Source of the DNA: CBDAQV01 sp965199335
GTDB taxonomy: Bacteria > Pseudomonadota > Alphaproteobacteria > CALMVH01
Assembly (NCBI GenBank): GCA_965199335.1
Contig: CBDAQZ010000001.1
Span: 248,001-312,000, forward strand
Length of the DNA: 64,000 bases
Reading direction: 5' to 3'
Below, piece by piece: positions 7,485-16,414 of the stretch. The position numbers were made by a program, and so were the translations under genes. Under the pieces are notes generated by a model, which saw nothing but the letters and a program-made list of their open reading frames with translations, did no database searches and had not been told where the DNA came from. Positions within the stretch are counted from its first letter, which is position 1, and each line of letters starts with the position of its first letter.

Positions 7485-9992
7485 TCAGCGTGCCTTCGCC
7501 TGCGCCTGCAGGAAACGATCCATGGTGCGCTGGAAGCGGTTGAACTCGTAACGCAGCCGCGCGGCGTATTCGAAACCGCGCTTGTGGAAGCTGAGCTTGC
7601 CCTCGGCGTTGATCTCCATGCAGGCGGTCAGGATCTGTTTTGCGCCGACATTGGCAGCACTGGAGCGCATCGCGTGGATCTGGTCCCAGAACAGCGACAG
7701 ATTGCGATCGCGTACGCTGCGATCGATCAGGTCCAGTAGCTCGACCGTATCCTTTTCGAATTCGTCGATCAGCTCGTTCAGGAAGGACAAGCCGGCATCG
7801 AGGCTGGCGAGGCTCTGCAGCGCGTGGCGATCGACGATACCCAGCTCGGGCGTGGCGTTGTACCGGGGGTGGCTGGAAATCTCCACCACCGGACCCGGTT
7901 CGACGGCCGGCTTCTCGGGGACGGCGACCGGCGCCGGTTGCGGCGCAAGGATGGCCAGCTGCTGCAGGATATAGGAAGGCTCGCTGGGCTTGGGCAGGAA
8001 GAGCGAGACGCCGAGTTCCACGCACTCGGCGCGGCTTTCCTCCGTTACATCGGCGGAGAAGATCACGATCGGCGGCATCGTCTGGCCCAGCCGCATGACA
8101 CGATACAGTTTTATGATATCGATGCCGCTGGTGCCGGGCATGTTGAGGTCCAGCAGCACGATGTCGAATTCCTGTTCCGACAGATAGTCCAGGCCCGCAT
8201 CGGCGCTGTCGGCAAGGATCACCGAATATCCGGCCGACCGCAAAATCTTGTTTGTCACCATGCGGTTGACCGGGCTGTCCTCCACCACCAGGACACGCAC
8301 GCCGTCGGCAAGCATCGACTCATCGGGCTTGAATGTGGGAACCGCCATCAGTTCCTTATCGCCCTGCAGCGCGCTCAGGACCTCGCGGTGCACAGCCAGG
8401 GTACAGCCGATATCGATCGCGTTGCGGATTTTTTCCGCATCCAGTTCCGGAATGCAGCTGACGATTGCAGGCGCGATATGCCTTATCTCCGGCGCGAGGG
8501 CTCCCAGCGCGATTATGGATGCCGGCATCCCGTGCTGGGCATCGGCGATCTGGCGCGAAATGTCGTCGATGCGATCTATGCCGTGGCGCGTATCGACAAG
8601 GGTGACGAGCGCGTTCGTACCGGAAGGGATATCCGCGCCGGCGCCGATGATAACCGTGCCAGGCATCATGCGGCACAAGGCAGGCAGCAGCATCTTGTCC
8701 GCCGAATGCACCACGATGGCGGCATGCCTGTCCGCTTTTTCCGCCAAAGGAGGTTCGCGCAGGAACGGCAGCTCGACCGTGAACGTCGATCCTTCGCCGG
8801 GCGTGCTGTCGACCGATACGCTGCCATGCAGCAGGTCGGCCAGCTGGCGCACGATCGCCAGACCCAGCCCGACACCGCCGTATTTGCGCGTCGAGGATGT
8901 ATTGGCCTGGCCGAACGTTTCGAAAATGCGCTCCATGTCCTTTGGCGCGATGCCTATGCCGGTATCGGAAATCGCAAAGGAGAGACGAACATCCCCGCCA
9001 GTTACCGACAGCGCCTCGACAGTCAGCGATACCTGTCCCTTGTCGGTGAACTTGATCGCATTGGTCATGATGTTGAGCAGGATCTGGCGCAAGTGCGGCC
9101 AGTCGCCCTGAAGGGACGCCGGGATGGAAGGCGATATCCTGACCGCGAGATCGAGATTCTTCTGGCCGGCCTGAGGACGCGCAATGGCGACGGTTTCGGC
9201 GACGGCCTCGTAAAGGTTGAAGGCCTGTACCTGCGATTCGATGCGGCCCGCCTGGATGCTGGAAAGATCCAGCACGTCCTCGACCAGGCTGAGCAGTGCA
9301 CGGCCGGAACCACGTACGGTCTGGACCATCTCGACCTGTTCGGAGCTGAGGCTCGTCTGCTGCAGCAATTCGCTGAGGCCGATGATCGCGTGCAGCGGCG
9401 TACGCAATTCGTGGCTGGCGGTGGCAAGGAACCGGCTTTTGGAATGATTGGCCTGCTCGGCGGCGCTTTTCGCGGCCTGAAGCTGGCGGATCAGAGACGC
9501 CGCATAAAGCGGAATGGCAATCATCGTCAGAACGATGCCGGCCGATATGGGGAACACCGACTGCCAGAAAGGGGACTGTGCGATCACGGCGATGAAACCG
9601 ACCGTCGAAACGACGGTGGACAATACCAGCGAGCGGACGCCATAGCGGAAGCCGTTGCCCAGCGAAACCCAGACATAGATCAGGAAAAGGGGCGCCGCTC
9701 GTTCGCCTTCCAGCAGCAGGCCGAGGGAGACAAAGACGTGTTCGCCTATCATTGCGCTGTAGCGGCGCAGGTAGGAGACGTCGGGCCTGATTATGATCCA
9801 GCCCAGCAACAGGATCGAAATGCCGAAATAGATGATGCTGAGGATATCGCCCCATTCGGCCAGGCCCGTCTTCGTGCCCAGGTTGCTGTTGAGATACAGC
9901 GCGACAAGCGCCGTTATCACCACGCGGATCACGGCCTGGACGTGTTCACTGTCTTTGCGGCCCCTGAGCCGGCGTGCGATCAAGGACTTCAT
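7485..9992 (-). CDS. rpfC: RpfC-like hybrid sensor kinase (DSF sensor)
   Basis: 835 residues. The N-terminus (RGRKDSEHVQAVIRVV) and five or so membrane helices within residues 20-165 match the RpfC input module. The HisKA domain has His194 in TASHELRTPLHA, near the position of His198 in Xanthomonas RpfC. The ATPase domain has Asn311, SDTGIGIAP (342-350) and GVGLGLAI. Residues about 420-545 form an extra segment resembling a degenerate receiver. A true receiver follows with Asp615 (LLDLNMPG) and Lys668, then a C-terminal HPt domain with His773 (HAMRSSAANVGA). It should sense DSF at the inner membrane and relay phosphate. It is convergent with rpfF and lies 10 bases downstream of the next kinase gene. 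Confidence 0.9.
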   Translation of the reverse strand: MKSLIARRLRGRKDSEHVQAVIRVVITALVALYLNSNLGTKTGLAEWGDILSIIYFGISILLLGWIIIRPDVSYLRRYSAMIGEHVFVSLGLLLEGERAAPLFLIYVWVSLGNGFRYGVRSLVLSTVVSTVGFIAVIAQSPFWQSVFPISAGIVLTMIAIPLYAASLIRQLQAAKSAAEQANHSKSRFLATASHELRTPLHAIIGLSELLQQTSLSSEQVEMVQTVRGSGRALLSLVEDVLDLSSIQAGRIESQVQAFNLYEAVAETVAIARPQAGQKNLDLAVRISPSIPASLQGDWPHLRQILLNIMTNAIKFTDKGQVSLTVEALSVTGGDVRLSFAISDTGIGIAPKDMERIFETFGQANTSSTRKYGGVGLGLAIVRQLADLLHGSVSVDSTPGEGSTFTVELPFLREPPLAEKADRHAAIVVHSADKMLLPALCRMMPGTVIIGAGADIPSGTNALVTLVDTRHGIDRIDDISRQIADAQHGMPASIIALGALAPEIRHIAPAIVSCIPELDAEKIRNAIDIGCTLAVHREVLSALQGDKELMAVPTFKPDESMLADGVRVLVVEDSPVNRMVTNKILRSAGYSVILADSADAGLDYLSEQEFDIVLLDLNMPGTSGIDIIKLYRVMRLGQTMPPIVIFSADVTEESRAECVELGVSLFLPKPSEPSYILQQLAILAPQPAPVAVPEKPAVEPGPVVEISSHPRYNATPELGIVDRHALQSLASLDAGLSFLNELIDEFEKDTVELLDLIDRSVRDRNLSLFWDQIHAMRSSAANVGAKQILTACMEINAEGKLSFHKRGFEYAARLRYEFNRFQRTMDRFLQAQAKAR

Positions 9993-10002
9993 GATATCGG
10001 CG

Positions 10003-11610
10003 TCAGGTCGCGACGTTGGCGCAGGGGCGCTTGTCCTGGTCGATGTCGCGGACCACGCGTTCCTCGGGCAGGGTTATGACGATCGTCGTCCCTTCGTCCG
10101 GGTGGCTGTCGATCGACAGCTCGCCGCCATGAAGCTTGATGAGTTCCACTGATAACGGCAAGCCAAGCCCGGTGCCCGCGTGACTTATCGAGGCGGGACC
10201 GATCCGTCCGAAGCGCGAGAAGGCCACTTCGATGTCGGCTTCGCTCATGCCGCAGCCCCGGTCGGTGACCTGTATCGAAACTGTACCCTTTTCGCCTATG
10301 CCGGCGCTGATGCGGACCTTGCTGCCGCGCGAGCTGAACTTCAGGGCATTGTCCAGGATATTGACCAGGATCTGGCAGAGCTTTGCACGATCGACCAGTA
10401 CCGGCGGCAGGTTGGCGGCCAGCTCGTGCGCAAGCTCGGTTCCGTGGGCGGTCGCGGTTTCCGATACCAGGCGCGAGGCTTCGTGGATCAGGTCGCGCAG
10501 ATCAACGACGCTTTCACGCAGCAGCATCTTGCCGGCCTCGATCTGCGCCATGTCCAGTACGTCGGAGATGATCGCCAGCAGATGATGACCGCCGGAGATG
10601 ATGTAGTTGCAGTACTGCTCGCGGTTCTCTTGGGAGTCGCTTCCGACGTCCTTTTTCATCATCTCGGCAAAGCCGATCACCGCGTTCAGCGGCGTGCGCA
10701 GCTCGTGGCTCATATTGGCGAGGAAGTCGCTTTTCGCGGCGTTCGCCGCTTCGGCCGCGCGCTTGGCGGCAGACAGCATTTCCTCGGCGGAACGGCGCTG
10801 GGTTATGTCGGTCAGCACGGTCAGGACCTCGGTGCCGTCGGTATGCGGGCCGACGATAGCGGTCTTGCTGACATGCATGTACATGTCGGGGCCATGCGCG
10901 GGGCGGAACTTGGTTTCGCTGCGGGTAGGGGCCTGCTGGTTGCGGACCTCGTCATCGCCGAGCATCATGCGCTCGGCGAAGAAGTTATCGGCGATGACAT
11001 GACGCAGGGGGCGGTCGATCATCTGCTCGGACGTCATGCCGCAGGCGGCGGCGAAGGCCGCATTCGCCAAGGTGATGTCGCCGTTCGCCGTGGTGGTGAA
11101 AATGAAATTGGGGTTGCTGTCGACGACACTGCGCAGGCGTTCCTCGCTGCGCTCCAGCGTTTCGGCATGCTTGGCCGACGACATGTCCAGTTCGGAGGCA
11201 AGGCGCGAAGCACGCTGGCGCAGTTCGCGGCTTTGCCTGTGCAACGACAGAACGTTGCGCACGCGGGTCACGAACTCGCGGTGATCGATCGGGCTCATCA
11301 GGAACTCGGTCGCGCCGGCTTCCAGGGCCTCGTATCTGAATTCGCGATCCTCGTATGCTGTAACCACGATAATGGGGGCATCGAAGTTCGGAATATTGGT
11401 GCGGCAATATTGAATGAACTCACCGCCATTCATTCCCGGCATCTTGAAGTCCGTAATGATCAGGTCGCACGGATGAGCCTTGAGTCTTTCAATCGCGCCC
11501 GACGGGTCGGCAAAACTATGGACCACCGCTTCAGGTTCAAGCAGCGCGCTTAGACGATGCAAAATATTACGGTTGGTTATCCTGTCGTCGACAATGATGA
11601 TCTCGGTCAT
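10003..11610 (-). CDS. Receiver-PAS-histidine kinase in the RpfG position
   Basis: 535 residues, cytoplasmic, no membrane segments. Order: receiver domain (1-120; DD8-9 and Asp54 in IITDFKMPG), a helical linker (about 125-155), a PAS domain (about 156-272), HisKA with His302 (NMSHELRTPLNA) and an ATPase domain (about 410-520; DRGCGMS, GTGLGLPL). The receiver's C-terminal part (PIDHREFVTRVRNVL) resembles RpfG, but the HD-GYP output is absent and a kinase takes its place. The lysine expected before PID is Ser106. It lies upstream of rpfC on the same strand with 10 bases between them, so they are one operon. The partner that receives its phosphate is unknown. Confidence 0.85.
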   Translation of the reverse strand: MTEIIIVDDRITNRNILHRLSALLEPEAVVHSFADPSGAIERLKAHPCDLIITDFKMPGMNGGEFIQYCRTNIPNFDAPIIVVTAYEDREFRYEALEAGATEFLMSPIDHREFVTRVRNVLSLHRQSRELRQRASRLASELDMSSAKHAETLERSEERLRSVVDSNPNFIFTTTANGDITLANAAFAAACGMTSEQMIDRPLRHVIADNFFAERMMLGDDEVRNQQAPTRSETKFRPAHGPDMYMHVSKTAIVGPHTDGTEVLTVLTDITQRRSAEEMLSAAKRAAEAANAAKSDFLANMSHELRTPLNAVIGFAEMMKKDVGSDSQENREQYCNYIISGGHHLLAIISDVLDMAQIEAGKMLLRESVVDLRDLIHEASRLVSETATAHGTELAHELAANLPPVLVDRAKLCQILVNILDNALKFSSRGSKVRISAGIGEKGTVSIQVTDRGCGMSEADIEVAFSRFGRIGPASISHAGTGLGLPLSVELIKLHGGELSIDSHPDEGTTIVITLPEERVVRDIDQDKRPCANVAT

Positions 11611-11812
11611 TGTCTCGAAACTTTTTTGATCGGACTAGAACTGTCGTTGGTCGTCAAGCGGCAAGCCTTTCCTGCATCACAGAAAAAGGAAAGGATACTT
11701 ACAGTTAATTAAACGTTTAGGCTTGCGGTACAAATGCGCCCGAGTCGCGCTTTTTTTCAGATTTAAAGCGATATTGCCACTTTAGGCACTTATCGCCTGA
11801 TAACGCTTCAAC

Positions 11813-12919
11813 TTATCGAAGTGCCGTCTCAAGGAATTGAACCAGCTCCGGCTCGTCCACTCCATCGGAGCGGAAGGCCTCGCCAATGCCCCGCGTCAGG
11901 ATGAAGCGGATGCGGTCATGGGTGTTCTTCTTGTCACCGCGCATGGCGGAAATCATGGCTTCTACACCTATGTCCCATGCCGGATCGACCGTGACCGGCA
12001 GTCCGGCAGCGGTAAAATGCGTACGGACCCGGTCCAAATCGGCCTGCGGACACAACCCCAATCGGACGGACAGGCCAAACGCCATGATGCAGCCAATGGC
12101 CACGCCCTCGCCATGGGTCAGTTTTCCTCCATATCCGGTCAGGAATTCCAGTGCGTGGCCAAAAGTATGGCCGAGGTTCAGCAAAGCACGGTCGCCCGTC
12201 TCGTGCTCGTCGCGGGCGACGATGGCCGCCTTGATCCCGCAGGAGCGCCGGACGGCGTACATGCGTTCGTCCACGTCACCATCCAGGAACGACCGGTTCC
12301 CGGTCTCAAGATGTTCGAACAAGGGCTTGTCCACGATCAGCCCGTGCTTGACGACCTCGGCGTAACCGCTCAGCAATTCGCGCCGGGGCAGGGTGTTCAA
12401 AGTCGATATATCCGCCAGCACAAGGCGCGGCTGGTGGAAGGCACCGATCAGGTTCTTGCCCGCCTTTGCATTGATCCCGGTCTTGCCGCCGACCGAACTG
12501 TCGACCTGTGACAGCAGCGTCGTCGGCATCTGGACGAAATCCAGCCCGCGCAGCAGGCTTGCCGCGGCAAATCCGGTCAGGTCGCCCACCACGCCGCCGC
12601 CCAAGGCGATCAATAGGGTCGAACGGTCGGGGCGCATCGCCAGCAGGGTCTCGCACAACTCGTTCCACTGCGCGAAACTCTTGGATGCTTCCCCGGGAGG
12701 CACCAGGGCCGGCTCCGCCACCGGCAGTCCCGCAGCCTGAAGCGAGGCCATCAGCGGCGCAAGGTAATGGGTGGCTGCATTCCGGTCGGCCACGATCATC
12801 GTCCTGCGCGCGCCCAGGCGCCGGCGAATTTCCTCGCCTGCCTGCGCTACCAGTCCCGGGCCGATCAGGATATCGTAGCTGCGTTCGCCCAGGCTGACCG
12901 TCAGGATTTCAGGGTACAT
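11813..12919 (-). CDS. aroB: 3-dehydroquinate synthase
   Basis: 368 residues, normal length. AroB closes DAHP to 3-dehydroquinate, the second step of the shikimate pathway, using NAD and a divalent metal. Seen are ALGGGVVGDLTGFAAASLLRG (NAD loop), PTTLLSQVDSSVGGKTGIN, the metal-binding region with NLGHTFGHALE and later GEGVAIG. It overlaps the end of aroK by 11 bases, so the two are translated together. A non-coding stretch of about 200 bases follows before the next minus-strand gene. Confidence 0.95.
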   Translation of the reverse strand: MYPEILTVSLGERSYDILIGPGLVAQAGEEIRRRLGARRTMIVADRNAATHYLAPLMASLQAAGLPVAEPALVPPGEASKSFAQWNELCETLLAMRPDRSTLLIALGGGVVGDLTGFAAASLLRGLDFVQMPTTLLSQVDSSVGGKTGINAKAGKNLIGAFHQPRLVLADISTLNTLPRRELLSGYAEVVKHGLIVDKPLFEHLETGNRSFLDGDVDERMYAVRRSCGIKAAIVARDEHETGDRALLNLGHTFGHALEFLTGYGGKLTHGEGVAIGCIMAFGLSVRLGLCPQADLDRVRTHFTAAGLPVTVDPAWDIGVEAMISAMRGDKKNTHDRIRFILTRGIGEAFRSDGVDEPELVQFLETALR

Positions 12920-13499
12920 CTTGGGAAACCAGTTTGTGTTCGATCAGGGTTTTCAGGACCGTTTCCGCCGTTGCGTCAAGCAATTGCGTCTCGGTGTCGA
13001 TCACCAGGTCGGCCTCGGCATAGATCGGGTAACGCTTGTCGATCAGGTCGGCCAGGATTGCCTCGGCGTCGCCGCTCTGCAGGATGGGGCGATGCTTCGA
13101 GCGGCTGGTCCGGGCATGCAGAACCGGCAGGCTTGCGCGCAGCCAGACGGCGACACCCTGCTGGCGTATGGTTTCCCGGGTCTGCACCTGCATGTACGCG
13201 CCGCCCCCGGTTGCGATGATCGATAGAGGTCCCTCGAGCAGCCGTTTGATCACCTTGCGTTCCGTGTCGCGAAAGGCGCTTTCGCCGTGGCGAAAGAAAA
13301 TGTCCGACACCGACATGCCAGCGGCAGCCTCGACCTCGTGATCGCTGTCGAAGAACGGCACGTTCAGGCGCTGGGCGATACGCTTGCCGATAGTGGTTTT
13401 CCCCGCGCCCATCAGCCCCACGAACACCAGCGTCCGGCACAATTGCAGATTTGCGCCGGGCAGAAGATTGTGGTTGCGTTTTTGCCGCGGAATCGTCAT
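12909..13499 (-). CDS. aroK: Shikimate kinase
   Basis: 196 residues. It phosphorylates shikimate with ATP to shikimate 3-phosphate. The Walker A motif is GLMGAGKTTIGKRIAQRL, the shikimate-binding aspartate is in FFDSDHEVE, and the GGG loop is in IATGGGAYM. The lid arginine lies in RTSRSKHRP. It is the first gene of an aroK-aroB operon, as in many proteobacteria. A divergent gene starts about 50 bases upstream at 13550. The roughly 20-residue leader before LVFVGLMG is longer than in Escherichia coli AroK. Confidence 0.95.
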   Translation of the reverse strand: MTIPRQKRNHNLLPGANLQLCRTLVFVGLMGAGKTTIGKRIAQRLNVPFFDSDHEVEAAAGMSVSDIFFRHGESAFRDTERKVIKRLLEGPLSIIATGGGAYMQVQTRETIRQQGVAVWLRASLPVLHARTSRSKHRPILQSGDAEAILADLIDKRYPIYAEADLVIDTETQLLDATAETVLKTLIEHKLVSQDVP

Positions 13500-13549
13500 G
13501 CCGCAATCTATATGTTAAGTGCCGTGTACGCCAACAACAGGTTTTGCAA

Positions 13550-13690
13550 ATGAAGCGATTTGGTCTGATCCTGCTTGCCCTCGTCTTCCTGGTCATCCTT
13601 GGGGGCGGCATCGTGCTGGCGAACTGGAATATTCCCGCGTCTTCCGCCAAGATCGAGAAACCCGTTCCCGACGAGAAGATGCCGAAATGA
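13550..13690 (+). CDS. Small single-span membrane protein
   Basis: 46 residues: MKRF, then a hydrophobic helix (GLILLALVFLVILGGGIVLA, residues 5-24), then a short polar tail ending KPVPDEKMPK. The stop overlaps the start of the next gene as ATGA, so translation is coupled. That overlap, the AAATG context and its position just before a secreted protein support a real gene. The function is unknown. The larger open frame from 13451 is an artefact that runs back into aroK. Confidence 0.6.
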   Translation: MKRFGLILLALVFLVILGGGIVLANWNIPASSAKIEKPVPDEKMPK

Positions 13691-15417
13691 TCCGCACAAG
13701 CCGTTTTTTCGTCGCGCTGATGCTTGCAGCCCTGGCGACACCTGTCTTCGCGCAGAGCGATACGCAGCCCGACGCCGCTCCGGAAACGGCCAATGTCGAG
13801 CCTGCCGAACCCGCAATGCCTGTTCCGGCGGTAGAACCCGTAGCTCTCGCAGCGCCGGCCCAAGCCGGTGCTCCATACGGAACGCTCACCCCATCGGGTG
13901 GCGGTTACGCAGGCACATTGTGGGTGCATGCCAGTGGTGCAGCCGTCGAACGTTACCTGAAGTTGTTGCCGGAAACCGTGCTGTCGCCGATGACGCATGA
14001 ATTGCTGCGCCGCGCTCTGCTGACGACCGCAGCCGCTCCTCCGGGAACGTCCGAGGATGCCTTCCTGCGCGCCCGCATCGGGGCCCTGCTTGCGATCGGC
14101 GATGCCGGTGACGCCGGCGCGCTGTTGCGGACCGTTCCGGCCAACGCGGCGGACGCGCCTCTGGCGCAAAAGGTGGTGGACGGGGAATTCTACGCCGCGC
14201 AGATCGAAAATGGTTGTCTCGACGTGCGCAGCTACGCCGGCAAATTCGGCGATGCCTATTGGCGGCGCGCGCTTGTTGTCTGCGAACTGAGCGCCGGTCA
14301 GAAAACGGAGGCACAGCGCGATCTTACCTCGGTGCCCGGCGATGGCGGCGATCCGCAGTTCACCGCGCTGGCCGGCGCCGTTCTGCAATCGGGCCAGGCG
14401 TCGGTGCCCGACGTGATCCCGACGGCTCTGGACGAAGCCTTGCTGCGGATCGGTCATTCTCCGCTGCCACAGGCCGTGCTGCGCAGCGACGATGTCGTTG
14501 GCTTGTCCGGGGTGGCACGCACCGATACTTTCCAGCCCGCGACGCGGGTAGAGGCCGGTTATGCCGCCGCCGTGCAGGGCGGGTTCGGCATCCTGGACAT
14601 GCTGGCATTGCTGCGCGAACCAGGAGCGGGCGATCAGCCGCCCGCGGGGCAGACGATCGCGCGCGACGATCCCACCACATCGATGGCGGAGCAATCGCAT
14701 CGTGAGGCGGGGCTGGTGCAGCAGGTCGACCATAGCAGCGACGGCGGGCAGAAGGTGCAGCTGCTGCGCCAGATGCTGACGGCGGATTCCGAAACGGTCG
14801 ACGTTCCCTTCCTGTCGCGCGTCGAATTCCTGCGCATGCAGACGATGAGCGGCGATCGCGGTGCGCTGGCCCCTGCGGCGGCGCGTGGCTTCCTGCTGGA
14901 GGGCGACGTGCCCGCGGCGCAGCGCTGGTACGACATCGCGCGCAAATCGGGCAATTCCGGCGAGGTCCAGCGCCTGTGGCCGCTGGCGCATATCGCTTTC
15001 GACAGTCCTGAAAGCGGCCGTTCCGATCCGGCGCTGGAAAGCTGGGCCCATCAGACGATCGAGGCTGACAAGGAGAACGGTCCCAAGCGGGTGGAACGGG
15101 CCTTGGCCGCGATCTCCGCACTGGGCGAACCCATATCCGATAGCCTGTGGAGCGAGGCAGTCGGCAAGCCGGACGATGAAGCCTCGATCATGGGATCGAT
15201 GGCGATCAGCGCCTCGCTGGCCCGTGCGGTGCAGAAGGATTCGAAGGGCGAGGCGATCATCCTGGTCGCGCTCAGCCTCAAGGATGGTCCGGGCCATGCG
15301 CATCCGCTGAACCTGAACCATTCGGTCTCGGCGCTGTATCACATCGGCATGCTCAACCAAGCCAAGGCCGTCGCCCTCGAAGGGTTGGCCCCGGTGACGC
15401 AGATCGGGGAAAAGTAA
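13687..15417 (+). CDS. Exported helical-repeat protein, unknown function
   Basis: 576 residues starting at the ATG that overlaps the preceding stop. Residues 1-22 are a classical signal peptide (SRFFVALMLAALATPVFAQS). A low-complexity Pro/Glu/Ala-rich stretch follows to about residue 60, and the rest is alanine- and leucine-rich helical sequence of TPR-like character (for example ARIGALLAIGDAGDAGALL and AARGFLLEGDVPAAQRWYDIA). It is probably periplasmic. It ends 7 bases before xerD and is cotranscribed with the small membrane protein. No catalytic motif was recognised. Confidence 0.75.
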   Translation: MIRTSRFFVALMLAALATPVFAQSDTQPDAAPETANVEPAEPAMPVPAVEPVALAAPAQAGAPYGTLTPSGGGYAGTLWVHASGAAVERYLKLLPETVLSPMTHELLRRALLTTAAAPPGTSEDAFLRARIGALLAIGDAGDAGALLRTVPANAADAPLAQKVVDGEFYAAQIENGCLDVRSYAGKFGDAYWRRALVVCELSAGQKTEAQRDLTSVPGDGGDPQFTALAGAVLQSGQASVPDVIPTALDEALLRIGHSPLPQAVLRSDDVVGLSGVARTDTFQPATRVEAGYAAAVQGGFGILDMLALLREPGAGDQPPAGQTIARDDPTTSMAEQSHREAGLVQQVDHSSDGGQKVQLLRQMLTADSETVDVPFLSRVEFLRMQTMSGDRGALAPAAARGFLLEGDVPAAQRWYDIARKSGNSGEVQRLWPLAHIAFDSPESGRSDPALESWAHQTIEADKENGPKRVERALAAISALGEPISDSLWSEAVGKPDDEASIMGSMAISASLARAVQKDSKGEAIILVALSLKDGPGHAHPLNLNHSVSALYHIGMLNQAKAVALEGLAPVTQIGEK

Positions 15418-15424
15418 GCGCGAA

Positions 15425-16369
15425 ATGGCCAAGCGCGGTCGCAAGCGCAAGGCCGGCAGTCCGGTACACGATGCCGATCTGGATGCGTTTTTCGACATGA
15501 TGACCGCCGAACGCGGCGCTGCCCCGAACACGATCGACAGCTATCGCCGCGACCTGAACGATCTGACGGCTTTCCTGGCGGGCTCGGGCCTCGCGCCGCG
15601 GCAGACATCCAGCGACGATCTGCGTGGCTACTTTGCATCCCTGGCGCCGGACTTCTCCGCCCGCTCAGTCGCCCGCCGCCTGTCGACATACCGCCAGTTC
15701 TTCCGTTTCCTGGTGTCCGAAGGGCGACGTCAGGACGATCCCACATCCGCCATAGATACACCGCGCCAGGGCGCAAGCCTGCCGAAGCTGCTGTCCGAGG
15801 TGCAGGTCGAGGCCCTATTATCGGATGGGGGCGAACAGGGGGCCGAGGCGCTGCGCCTTACAGCCCTGTTGGAGCTGATCTATGCCACCGGCCTGCGCGT
15901 ATCGGAACTGGTGGGGTTGAAACTCACGGCGCTGGACCGGGATGGCCGTTTCATAATCGTGCGCGGCAAGGGCAGCAAGGAACGCATGGTGCCGCTGTCG
16001 CCGCAGTCCTGGTCGGCGATACAGGCTTATCTCGCCGAACGGGCCGATTTCCTGCGCGAGGGCGAGGTTTCGCCTTTCGTGTTTCCCTCGACAAGCGCGC
16101 AGGGACATATGACGCGCCAGAGATTTGCCCAGCTTTTGAAGGAACGGGCGCTGAAACGCGGCCTCGACCCCACGCGTATCAGCCCGCACGTGCTGCGGCA
16201 CGCTTTTGCGACGCACCTGCTGGCGAACGGCGCCGATTTGCGTTCTGTCCAGAAAATGCTGGGTCACGCCGATATCGCCACGACCCAGATCTATACCCAT
16301 GTACTTACCGACCGGCTGATGCGTACCATCGTGGAAAGCCACCCGCTGTCGACCGGGCGCAAACGCTGA
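15425..16369 (+). CDS. xerD: Tyrosine recombinase XerD
   Basis: 314 residues. With XerC it resolves chromosome dimers at dif during division. The N-terminal SAM-like core-binding domain spans about residues 15-105. The catalytic domain holds the full set of residues: Arg158 (ATGLRVSEL), Lys182 (GKGSKER), His255 and Arg258 (HVLRHAFATHLL), His281 (MLGHADIATTQIY) and the nucleophile Tyr290. It is placed between the exported protein and accA in the same direction. Nothing mobile surrounds it, so it is the housekeeping recombinase rather than an integrase; XerC is the main alternative name. Confidence 0.9.
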   Translation: MAKRGRKRKAGSPVHDADLDAFFDMMTAERGAAPNTIDSYRRDLNDLTAFLAGSGLAPRQTSSDDLRGYFASLAPDFSARSVARRLSTYRQFFRFLVSEGRRQDDPTSAIDTPRQGASLPKLLSEVQVEALLSDGGEQGAEALRLTALLELIYATGLRVSELVGLKLTALDRDGRFIIVRGKGSKERMVPLSPQSWSAIQAYLAERADFLREGEVSPFVFPSTSAQGHMTRQRFAQLLKERALKRGLDPTRISPHVLRHAFATHLLANGADLRSVQKMLGHADIATTQIYTHVLTDRLMRTIVESHPLSTGRKR

Positions 16370-16414
16370 ATCCGCTATTTGGCAACCGCCGGCACATCGT
16401 GTAATCCTGCAGCC

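Noticed and set aside
7824..10079. Long plus-strand open frame of 751 residues opposite rpfC
   Set aside because: It lies wholly antisense to a well-supported kinase gene and its translation is arginine/histidine-rich without any domain. It is a GC-rich shadow frame.
11735..11757. Possible plus-strand terminator (GCGC...GCGC followed by T7)
   Set aside because: The stem has only four pairs and there is no plus-strand gene upstream, so it is probably chance.
12976..15531. Minus-strand frame of 851 residues
   Set aside because: It runs antisense to the exported protein and across aroK in another frame; it has no recognised domain and low-complexity Arg/Gln/His composition.
15425..16369. Integrase of a mobile element
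   Set aside because: The recombinase has XerD length and all catalytic residues, lies between housekeeping genes, and has no attachment sites, tRNA or phage genes nearby.
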